The notes under the pieces are model-generated. The model was not told the origin of the DNA. It saw only the letters and a list, made by a program, of their open reading frames with translations, and did no database searches. A DNA stretch of 64,000 bases, from the NCBI GenBank assembly GCA_003339415.1, contig PDHQ01000010.1:176246-240245 (forward strand), given 5' to 3'. Below are positions 1-8,464 of the stretch, one piece after another (within the stretch, counting starts at the first letter, position 1; every line of letters begins with the position of its first letter). Source of the DNA: Ophiocordyceps camponoti-saundersi (nom. inval.) (Eukaryota; Ascomycota; Sordariomycetes; Hypocreales; Ophiocordycipitaceae). A program made the translations under genes and the position numbers.

Positions 1-24
1 GGGGGCCGCAAAACAAGAAGAAAC

Positions 25-2880
25 TCAGTGAAACATAACCCCATCCTCACTCCTCCTCCTCTTCCTCCTCTCCTCACCAGCAATGAGGGCAAAGAGCCGC
101 TTAGCAATAACGGCGGCGTCAAACGGCGCGACCTCGGCGCAGAAGGCATCGACGCAATCCAGATGCCACCTCTGAAGACGCATGGCCACGCCCTGGCTTT
201 GAACCGTCTTTCCTAGGAGGGAATCTGCGCGGCGGTCGTAGGCGGTGGGGAAGCGGCCTGCGCGGCGGCGTTGGAGGAGGGAGTCTAGGAGGAGCCAGTG
301 GCGGCGGGACCAGGTTCGTTGTTGTTGTTTGGCTTCTTTGACGGAGACGTTGTTATCGTCGACTTCATCGTCTTCGTATCCCTCGTCTCTCTCTTCCCTG
401 ATGGGCGCTGAGAGAACGCTGCTGGTGAATTCGACGACGCGGCCTGGTGTCCGGGGCTTCAGGGGCGATCGCATGCTTGACTTTGTCGGCGACGCGTTCT
501 TCGGCGGTAGTGGACGGAGGAAGCTTCGTGGTGGGGGAGGGGGCGATGTCGTTGTCGTCGTTGTCTGCTGTTGCCAGCGGTGGATGTCAGCGTGGGAGAG
601 GAGAGGTCGAGGAGGCGTTGTCGTCGTCGTTGTCAGCTGTGGAAACATGGAGTTGGTGGCTAGGGAGGTTCGAGAAGGAGGAGGAGGAGGAGGTGGTGGT
701 AGCTCTGCTGCTTCTGCCACCGCCTTGGCCGCTGGAACCGTCGCCGTCATGTCCGGAAGCACAACAGGCGAGGAGAAAAAAGACGCCAGGCCACGAGGCT
801 GAGGCGTCGGCGGGGGCGGAGGCCGTTGTTCGGCCTGCTTCCGCCGCAAGACCTGCGAGTACTCCTCTTCCTCTTCCTCCGGGTCCGAGCCCGGATCCGG
901 ATTCGTCCGCTGCTTCGCTTCGGCCCGTTCCGGTCCCGTCTTCTTTGAAACGACTGAGGCGCGTCGTCCAAACGGTTGCTGCCGGGGAACGCGCGGAGTC
1001 ATTCCGCGCCGCGCCTCACGCTCCCAAATATCCGACTCGGACGAGTCATCACCGTCGCCATCGTCTTGCTGCTGCTCCTCCTCTACATCAGCCGCCCTCG
1101 ACCTATCCCGAGCCAGCGGACTGCTGCCATGCTGCTGCCGCTGCCGCTTCTGTCGTCCCACCGACAGCGGATCCGGACTCGCCATGTTCTGCAACGCCCT
1201 GCCGGCCCGCATCATGGCCGACAAGCCCGGCCGTACCGTCTTCTCCAGCCAGGAAGGCTCGGGCTGCTGCTTCGGTGGTGATGCCGAGGAAAGTCGAGGA
1301 ACCGTTGCTGTCATCGTCGTCACCGCAGGTTCTGCTTCCGCGTCTTTCGCCTCCTCTTTCCCAGATAAAGACGGCGCCTGTTGCTCGTCCGTCTGCGGAG
1401 GCGTGTCGTCTGGCGTCGGCAGGCATGTCGAACTGGCACTGGATCCTAATCCTTCAGTAGGAGGCATGCCATCTGTGTCCTGTTCTCCCTGTTGCTGCCG
1501 AACTCGGCCTATTTCCTCAAGCTCCTCAGTGTCATCGTCGTCATCGTCGTCATCTCTTGGCAACATGTCTGCATCGTCGTTCGGTGTCGTCATAGTCGCA
1601 TCTCGGTTCTCAAGTGCCTCATAACCAGCGTCGTCTCGAGGTGAGCCCCCTTCTGAGCCCATCTCCTGATCCCAACTTATGTCCTCTCGCTCGACGGCGA
1701 GCCTCTGACTCCGTCTGCGCTTCGGGGAGGAACGGACTTGTTTCCGTGACCGGCCACGAACTGCTCTCGCCGGAGAGATCTTCTCGCCAACCGGCTCTGA
1801 TTCCTCCGCATCAGCATCCTTCGCACTTCCCTGTCTGAGAGCCTTGAGCGTATTGTTAATGATAAGGCTCGTCTCCTCGCCCATCTCCTCCGGCGCCGTA
1901 GCCGGAACATTGCTGCCCAAGAGGCCTTGCATCGATGGGATGGAATCCATAAAGATGATGCTAAAGTCTTCGCCTTGCGCAACCGTATCGTCCGGCTGCG
2001 GCGCCGGCGACTCATCCGTGTCACTCGCCGACGGCATATCGTGGACTTTAGCTTCGACTGATTCCTCGTCGCGTGCTTCATCGTCATTGTGTTTATCTGC
2101 GGCATGATGAAGACGAGGAGGAGACGGTATGCGTGGCGGAAGAGACGATATCGGCGCTCCATCATCCGACAGCGTCGCCATCCAGATATCCGACTCCAGA
2201 TCGTCACTGACTGTCGGCTCATCGGCTGTGGTGGGCGCGACAACCGCCTCGTCCGTCGACGGCGGCTGGCTCTGTCTCGTCAGTCTTGCCCGCGGCGTCG
2301 CTTCCGCATTGGACTTGAGTAAACTTCGTCCCGGCGGTCGTCCCCTTTTCTTCTTCGTCGGGGGCTGCTCTTGCTGCTGCTCTTCCTCGTCCTCCACGAG
2401 CCTGCGACGGCGCCGCGCCCCCGACTCAGCCGGCGTCTCAACCTTTCTCTTCTTCGCGGTTGCAGGCATAGGCGTCCCATTGGACTTCCGCGGCCGGCCC
2501 CTCGGCCGAGGCGTCTTGGCTTGCTCCTCGGCCTCATCTCGCAGGGGCACGATGGTAGTGGTAGTCTTGGTAGTAGCAGCCGCGCTACGGCGCCGACCAG
2601 TAGCCGATTTTGGCGTACCCTCTTCCAACGAAGGCTGAAAAAGCTTCCGGCGCGCACCGCGTCCCAGCATCGGCGCCTCTTGATGATGGTTCTCGTCCGT
2701 CTCGACCGTAACCCAAAGCCTCTGGGGCGAGCGCGTATCTCCCACCTCGAGCTCAAACCGCTGCTTACGGGGCGAAGCTGCGACGAGGGAAGACGGCGCG
2801 GCGGAACCGACACGCTGCGATCGCGTGACGCGCGTTGGCGGCGACGACGAAGGCTCGTTGAGCGGATCGGGCGATGACAT
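25..2880 (-). CDS. AT-hook DNA-binding protein (fungal, hypothetical)
   Basis: A single-exon protein of about 951 residues when started at the Met beginning MSSPDPLNEPSSSPP; the frame stays open for another 32 codons upstream to 2976, but that extension looks less protein-like. The N-terminal third carries AT-hook cores (RPRGRPRKS and KKRGRPPGRS) that normally bind the minor groove of AT-rich DNA. The middle is acidic and low-complexity, with Asp runs, poly-Pro and poly-Thr. The last ~95 residues are well ordered (WSRRHWLLLDSLLQRR onward, rich in Trp, Leu and Arg) and are probably the conserved C-terminal domain of this fungal family. The likely role is nuclear, in chromatin or mitotic control. 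That is inferred from the AT hooks, since no enzymatic motif is visible. A bipartite-like basic patch (KRKVETPAESGARRRRR) could serve as a nuclear localisation signal. Confidence 0.8.
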   Translation of the reverse strand: MSSPDPLNEPSSSPPTRVTRSQRVGSAAPSSLVAASPRKQRFELEVGDTRSPQRLWVTVETDENHHQEAPMLGRGARRKLFQPSLEEGTPKSATGRRRSAAATTKTTTTIVPLRDEAEEQAKTPRPRGRPRKSNGTPMPATAKKRKVETPAESGARRRRRLVEDEEEQQQEQPPTKKKRGRPPGRSLLKSNAEATPRARLTRQSQPPSTDEAVVAPTTADEPTVSDDLESDIWMATLSDDGAPISSLPPRIPSPPRLHHAADKHNDDEARDEESVEAKVHDMPSASDTDESPAPQPDDTVAQGEDFSIIFMDSIPSMQGLLGSNVPATAPEEMGEETSLIINNTLKALRQGSAKDADAEESEPVGEKISPARAVRGRSRKQVRSSPKRRRSQRLAVEREDISWDQEMGSEGGSPRDDAGYEALENRDATMTTPNDDADMLPRDDDDDDDDTEELEEIGRVRQQQGEQDTDGMPPTEGLGSSASSTCLPTPDDTPPQTDEQQAPSLSGKEEAKDAEAEPAVTTMTATVPRLSSASPPKQQPEPSWLEKTVRPGLSAMMRAGRALQNMASPDPLSVGRQKRQRQQHGSSPLARDRSRAADVEEEQQQDDGDGDDSSESDIWEREARRGMTPRVPRQQPFGRRASVVSKKTGPERAEAKQRTNPDPGSDPEEEEEEYSQVLRRKQAEQRPPPPPTPQPRGLASFFSSPVVLPDMTATVPAAKAVAEAAELPPPPPPPPSRTSLATNSMFPQLTTTTTTPPRPLLSHADIHRWQQQTTTTTTSPPPPPRSFLRPLPPKNASPTKSSMRSPLKPRTPGRVVEFTSSVLSAPIREERDEGYEDDEVDDNNVSVKEAKQQQRTWSRRHWLLLDSLLQRRRAGRFPTAYDRRADSLLGKTVQSQGVAMRLQRWHLDCVDAFCAEVAPFDAAVIAKRLFALIAGEERRKRRRSEDGVMFH

Positions 2881-3217
2881 GATGTCGGCGCAGGGCGTCG
2901 CTTGGTTGGCGATACTGTGCCAACGGAGACGGAACGGAGAAACGGCTTGCGAGTCGCGGATCAGCCGCGGCGGCATCGGCGGACACCGGGAGGGTGTGGC
3001 TGAAGCTGGAATGCGACTCTCTTTCTTTGACGATGCTAATAATGGGCGGGTTTGCTGATGATTGAGGTGCAGGTCTCACTCTCAGTGAATGCCTTTGTTT
3101 ACTCATCTCCTACTTGGGCTTAGCGTTTTTCCGGCCCCGCTCGGCTCCGGTCCCAAGGTTCCATGCAACGACCGACTCCTCTCTCTTAGCTCATATGTAC
3201 CTAAGTATAGCCCTCCC

Positions 3218-3690
3218 GGCTCTGGTGTGTAGCACTGTATATTTAGTGGCCGAGTTGCCGGTCCTTTGCTATGTAACCTTTGCTAACAGCTCATCTTGTT
3301 ATTCTCGACCCTGAAAGACTCAATTAAAAGTTAGTTTTTCTCCTTACTATATATATATATGTACTTTGGCGGGAGAAAGGGGCACGCCCAAGGATACACA
3401 AAGAGAGAAGGCACCCGGCAGGGGAAGGCAGTCAGATAGGTCTGATCGAGTAGTATCACGTGATAGTCGAAGTCACGGGGCCCCCTTAAGGGGTCTTTTC
3501 TTCGTCCTACGAAGAAGCCTCAGGTTGTCTGAAATGACAGCGCTCAGGGCATATATGGCTGAATAAGCCCAAATGATAGAACCCATTGTGGTACATGAAC
3601 TTTTGGTGCAGAGGTCAATGCCCTGCCCAATTCATCACAGGTCGGCATCAGCCTCTTTGATATAATTCATTTAGTCGCCGTGAGCTTAGG
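3218..3690 (+). repeat. Dispersed repeat, copy A
   Basis: This segment matches, in inverted orientation, a segment at about 23650-24010. Shared landmarks in order are GGCCGAGTTGCCGGTCC, CTTTGCTAACAGCTCA, CTCCTTACTATATATA, TTTGGCGGGAG, GGGGCACGCCCAAGGA, GGCAGTCAGAT and GTCACG. After an unmatched stretch the match resumes at CGGCATCAGCC and TTAGTCGCCGTGAG. Identity is roughly four bases in five by eye, and many of the differences are transitions. The internal TATA stretch would suit a solo LTR or a short transposon relic, but I found no clean terminal repeats or target duplication. The family is therefore unassigned. Confidence 0.7.
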
Positions 3691-3960
3691 ATGCTGACGT
3701 CGTCGCCGTCCACCTTGACCAGGCCGTAGTCGTCGGAGCCATAGGGCCATGGTCTCGTTCCAGTAGCGCGGTGCCGGCTAGTTGCAGCCGTACTCGCTGA
3801 AGAAGACGGGGATGGACGACTTCTGAAGGAGCTAGACCCTCGCCACGACCCTTTTCCACTCGATCGACCACGGGGAGTCGGTCAAATACTGCGCCGGCGA
3901 AGAAGTGCCACTCGTTGTCTATGTGGACGACGACGTTGGCCGAAGCTACCATATCGTTGC
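3664..3960 (-). pseudogene. Decayed GH72 beta-1,3-glucanosyltransferase fragment
   Basis: On the minus strand one frame reads SSIPVFFSEYGCN followed at once by a TAG stop. The block FFSEYGCN is the hallmark of GH72 (Gas/Gel) cell-wall glucanosyltransferases around the catalytic nucleophile Glu. About 60 nt further on, in another frame, comes SDDYGLVKVDGDDVSIL, which fits the segment after the GH72 catalytic core (family pattern NYGLV.I.G..V..L). Upstream, frames giving IDNEWHFFAG and YLTDSPWSIEW may be remnants of the Tyr-Glu-Trp region. Several in-frame TAG codons and frameshifts rule out a functional gene, and the family's usual ~450-550 residues are reduced to about 100 recognisable ones. 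The C-terminal end abuts the dispersed repeat. The similarity is judged by eye. Confidence 0.5.
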
Positions 3961-5071
3961 TCTCGTTGCTGGTGTCGAGTCCGATATGATATAGCTGGCT
4001 GCGCTAGGCCGATGGCCGAGCCCGTCGCGCACTTGGTCAGGAGGCTCCAGTAGGCGTTTTCGTTCCTGAGCTGACCACGCCAGCGGGAGAGGCCGTTGAG
4101 CCGGTCCGCGCCTCACCACGAGTAGCCCAGCAGAGAGTGCAGACTTGACGGATGGCAAAATCACAACTTCATCAAGCACACACTCGTGTGCCTCAACTTT
4201 TGGTGCAGTAGAAGATTCCTTCCCAGCAGAATGGATGTAGTGTATGGATACCTATCCGTAGAGAGGTGTTGAGGATGTCCGTATTCGTATTCGTATAAGA
4301 ATACGACTAGAAGCAAACGCATACATCTGACGTCATCACCTTATTTCCCCCCCGGGCTCGAGCCTGCGAGGTACCTAACGTGCGGGCTTGTGCACGCCAG
4401 CACAGGCGGTACCTTTCTGAAGAGGTACCTGCAGAGCGGCCCGAGAGCCCGGAGAGACGACAGGCCCCCCCCCCCCCCATGGCAACCGGGCAAATTGATT
4501 TGTTGGGTCTCAACAGGGAACAGGTCGAGTCTGTAAACATCGTCGTCGTTTTGTGTCGCATCCAAACGTCGAACTTTTTGTCACGATAGAGAGAGAGACT
4601 CTCCAAAGCGAATTGACGAGCAGAAAGACGCGCAAGCAAAAACACGCGAATAAGCACATTTTGCAGAGCAGAGAGAAGAAGAGTCTCTGAACTGACCAAA
4701 CACGAAGGAAGCCCAAGATATAAAGAGAAATCACTCTCATCGTTTTGGATTGTTATTGTATGTCTATTTTTGCTACAGAAGCTGTGTGTCATCCATCATC
4801 TCTCGCGATTGGCAGTCTGTCATTTGACGCGGTCCAATGGGCTCGTTTCGTCGCGCCACTGTTTTTCCCTCTCTCTTCCTCTCTCTCTCTCTCTCCTCTC
4901 TTCTCTTCTTACCTCGTTTGTCATCGCTAACGGGACTGGAATGCGCGCAGTTGACGATCCGCTCTCTCTCTCTCTCTCCCACTCTCCCCCCCCCCCTCTC
5001 CTCTCTCTTCCTCCACACACACCCCATCTCACTCTTCTCTCCCTTTCGTCCGGTCGCTCTTATCCAGCGAC

Positions 5072-6274
5072 ATGGCTCACTTCTTAACCGCTGTGTGAGT
5101 TTCCTTCTATTTACTTTTTTAACCCACCCCCCCCTCTCTGTCTCTCTGTCTCTCCCGCTTGCCCCCCCCCCCCTTTCTTTCCCTCCCTTTTTTATTGTTC
5201 TTCAAGGGGAAAGGGGTTCTTTTCTTTGTTGTTATTGGTTATTCTGCCTTGTTCTCCGTCGCAATGGCCGCCTCAGTTCGATACCTGAGTCCACGATCAG
5301 CCTTGACCATGTCGAAACTCGACAGTACCATCATACCCGTTCACGAGGACTCTTCGGCTGACGGACTGCTTGTGGTGGGGTGCAGCAATCAAAGAGCGAA
5401 GAACCAGTTCCGACCTCGTGCTGGCAAGGGCGGTGCTGGCGGTGCTGGCGGAGGCGCTACGAGCTTTCAGCTTCGTCAGTATGCTGAGGTTACCCTCGGT
5501 GGGGGGAGTCTGAGGAAGGTGGTCAAGCTGCCTGAGGGGGAGGATGAGAATGAATGGCTCGCCGTCAATAGTGAGCAATTTAACCCTTTGGCTCTCGAGC
5601 GTGGCTGTTACTGACTGTGGTATGATACAAAGTGGTCGATTTCTACAACCAGATCAACCTCCTTTACGGCGCCATCACCGAGTTTTGTTCGCCTCAGTCT
5701 TGTCCGGAGATGAAGGCAACGGACGAGTACGCAACATCTCCCCCCCCCTCTCTTTCTATTCTTTCTCGAGGCTGAACAACTCTTGGTTCCAGATTCGAGT
5801 ACCTCTGGCAAGATAGCGAAAACTACAAACGACCGACCAAGATGGCGGCACCGGCCTACATCGAGCAGCTCATGGCCTGGGTGCAATCCAACATTGACAA
5901 CGAATCCATCCTGCCCAGCAAGATTGGCGAGTTTTCCCTTTCTCTTCCCCTTGTTTTCTACACCGAATCTTCTTCCTGACTCACTCTCGTGAGAAAGCGG
6001 GCTAACCGAAGCGACCAAAAACAAACATGCAGGCGTCCCTTTCCCCAAATCTTTCCCAACGCTGGTACGGCAAATCTTCAAGCGCATGTATCGCGTCTAC
6101 GCCCACATCTACTGCCATCACTACCCGGTCATCCGCGAACTCGGGCTCGAGCCCCACCTCAACACCAGCTTCAAGCAGTACGTGCTCTTTATCGACGAGC
6201 ATGGCCTGGCTAGCGGACGCGATTACTGGGGTCCTCTGGGGGATCTGGTTGATAGCATGTTGAGGAGCGACTAG
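5072..6274 (+). CDS. MOB1: MOB1, kinase activator of the mitotic exit/septation network
   Basis: Assembled from five exons: 5072-5094, 5386-5570, 5633-5726, 5793-5926 and 6033-6274, giving 225 residues, the usual MOB1 length. The start MAHFLTAV joins [13 protein letters not shown], then the family core [28 protein letters not shown] and [12 protein letters not shown]. The structural zinc ligands are visible as Cys88 and Cys93 ([11 protein letters not shown]) and His170 and His175 ([10 protein letters not shown]). MOB1 binds and activates NDR/LATS-type kinases (Dbf2/Cbk1 in yeast) in mitotic exit, septation and polarity. Intron 4 (5927-6032) starts with GCGAGT rather than GT. The frame and the conserved sequence KIGVPFPK require this, so it appears to be a GC-AG intron. 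Exon 1 is very short (23 nt) and is supported by the N-terminal pattern of fungal homologues. Confidence 0.96.
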
Positions 6275-6315
6275 TCGTTTTTGTTGTTGTTTCTCTTCTT
6301 CTTCTTCTTCTTCTT

Positions 6316-6347
<32 letters not shown>

Positions 6348-6965
6348 AGGCTAAAGGGAGAAAGCAAGCAGAGGGTTTTCATCTTTTTTTTTCTTCTTAC
6401 AGGTCATGAAGGGGGTGCGGGAATGGACTGGCTTCTATGTATGGCTTTCTTTGTAGACGGTGAGCATTGCAGGCCCTTTTTTTTTTGTGCTCTCCTCTTT
6501 GAGATCAGATCTCCTCTGAGAGAGAGACAGACAGAGTGAGGCACAGAGAGAGAGAGAGATGCAAGGGAAATCCATCCATCATATATCCACTATTCGTACA
6601 CTCACACGTATGTACGGATACGGACATCATACATGCACACTCGTCTTCCAGCAGCCGTCTCCTCCGCGTGCTCCGTATTCGTAATGCTTCTCGTATTCGC
6701 TCCCAAGATAAAGCTCGATCTTACATCAGCAAACCCGAAGCTTAACCGATCACGACCTCGTAGTATCCAGCTCCTCCTACTCCTCCTCCTCTGGAACTTC
6801 TCCGCACGCTGGCTCTCGTGCCACGTACATTTCACGCTCATTGGCACTGGAAGTCTACATAAATCGCATCTCACGAGCACGTCGAACCGCTCTTCTCCTT
6901 CTTCTTGTCCCCCGCTCTACGAATTTCAATCTCGAGTAGCCGACGGGGGTAAAAAAAATCACAAA
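6275..6965. other. Spacer between MOB1 and ATP5
   Basis: This tandem spacer carries a long CTT trinucleotide run at about 6294-6344 just after the MOB1 stop, then pyrimidine-rich and GA-rich stretches. The ATP5 promoter and 5' leader should lie in its right half. I see no open reading frame with family similarity here. Confidence 0.6.
6294..6344. repeat. (CTT)n trinucleotide microsatellite
   Basis: About 17 CTT units in the 3' flank of MOB1, starting 20 bases after its stop codon. Confidence 0.95.
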
Positions 6966-8044
6966 ATGCTCTCCCGAAAAGCTCTCACAAGCTGTCGCGG
7001 CAGCAGCAGCAGCAGCAGCAGCAGCAGCCGTGGCGTCGCCTTGGTCGTGGGAAGGACGGCCTGTCAGCGTGCGGGGATGGCGACGCGCGCTCGTCGGACT
7101 TTTGCCGCCGCTGCTTCCCCTTCGTCGACTTCGGCGGCGAAGGAGGAGATGGTTGGGAAGCCGCCTATTTCTGTGTTTGGGTTGGATGGGACGTACGCTA
7201 CGGCATTGGTATTTCTATCGTCCCCCCCCCCCCCTCCTTTCTTGAAGAGTTCCCTTCTATCAAATGGACAAGTATAAACATGACTGACACTTGCGATTCG
7301 ATTTGGGGGGGCCGGGGGAAATAAAAAGTACACGGCAGCCTCCAAATCGTCAACGCTGGACTCAACAGCCCGCGCAATGACAAGCCTAGGCGAAACCTTC
7401 AGCAAAGACGCCAAGCTATCACAAGTCCTCGCCACCCCGACCCTCTCGCCAAAGGACAAGGAGGCCGTCATCGGCGAGTTGGCCAAGACGATGGGCGGCG
7501 CCGCCACGCCGACCGTCAAGAACTTCCTCGAGACCCTCGCGGAGAATAATCGGCTTGGCTTGCTTCAGGCTGTTTGTGGCAAGTTTGCTGACCTCATGGC
7601 TGCTTCCAAGGGTGAGGTCCAGATGACCGTCACCAGTGCTCAGGTAAAAAAAAACATTCTTCTCCTTTCTGTTCCTCCCCCTGAAAGTGAGGCTTTACCA
7701 GGTAACTGATTTCCTCTCTCTTGAAAGCCTCTCGATAACAAGACCCTCTCTCGTCTCGAAACGGCAATCACAAAGTCCCCCTACCTAGCTCAGGGAAAGC
7801 GTCTCAAGGTTCACAACCAGGTTCGCAACATCTCTCTTTACCTTTCCTCCCCCCCTTATTTCTCACTCATAGAAACCCATCCTCATTTTTCACCACTTGA
7901 CCTGATTTAACGTCCCTCTCTTTTCTTCAGGTCAACTCCGATATCGTCGGCGGCCTCGTCGTCGAGATCGGCGATCGCACCATCGACCTCAGCGTCTCGT
8001 CCCGCGTCGCCAAGATGAACAAGCTCCTGACGGATAATCTGTAA
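6966..8044 (+). CDS. ATP5: ATP synthase subunit 5 (OSCP), mitochondrial
   Basis: Four exons (6966-7208, 7329-7643, 7728-7820, 7931-8044) encode 254 residues. The oligomycin-sensitivity-conferring protein is part of the peripheral stalk and tethers it to the top of F1. The first ~55 residues are a mitochondrial presequence rich in Arg, Ser and Ala, and contain a nine-Ser run encoded by an AGC microsatellite. The mature part has the OSCP signatures YATALYTAASK, TLSPKDKEAVIGELAK and NFLETLAENNRLGLL, ending in VGGLVVEIGDRTIDLSVSSR. That last motif is the conserved C-terminal OSCP pattern. All four exons are joined by in-frame GT-AG introns. The terminal exon is 114 nt. Family assignment is secure; the exact presequence cleavage site is not determinable by eye. 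Confidence 0.96.
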
Positions 8045-8464
8045 TTTTTGTTTCCCCTCCGCAGCTCCTTGACGACGATTACACACTTTCACCATCACCG
8101 TTCACCGTTCACCGTCTCATCCACCGTCTCAGGCTGCAACATACCTACCTAGCTCTAGACTATCGACGGTTCGCTTTTCGTACTTTGACCGGGAAGAGAA
8201 GAGTCCGAAGCAGATTGTTTCGTTCTCTATATCCATATCGTCGTCCTGGTGTTCACGCCGCGGTTTGATAGAGAGACGTATACAGGCTCTACCGTGAATC
8301 AGATGTAGCCTCTTCTCGTGTCTTTGATATTCACCAAGGCCAAGATTAAAAATAAAACAGAAGCTTTAAGAATGATTCTATAACGTCGCTCATCCGCGGA
8401 CGCGTTTCTACATACTCTATGCCCCCCCCCCGTCCCCAATCCTCTTCTCCCAGCCCGTCCAGGC
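8045..8464. terminator. Convergent 3' flank of ATP5 and the GH63 gene
   Basis: These 420 bases separate two convergent stop codons and should hold both 3' UTRs and polyadenylation signals. An A-rich stretch (AAGATTAAAAATAAAACAGAAGC, about 8340-8362) is the best candidate for a poly(A) region. No other element was recognised. Confidence 0.4.

Larger units (their letters stand above)
2881..5071. other. Spacer between AT-hook gene and MOB1
   Basis: This 2.2-kb divergent spacer contains the promoter of the AT-hook gene at its left and the MOB1 promoter at its right. From about 4860 to 5070 it is strongly CT-rich, typical of fungal core promoters and 5' leaders. Between them lie one copy of a dispersed repeat (about 3218-3690) and a decayed GH72 gene fragment (about 3664-3960), both listed separately. 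A C12-13 run lies near 4467. No intact gene was seen. Confidence 0.7.

Noticed and set aside
1103..1426. Overlapping frames on both strands within the AT-hook gene
   Set aside because: GC-rich low-complexity coding sequence generates long shadow frames; the minus-strand 951-codon frame explains the region.
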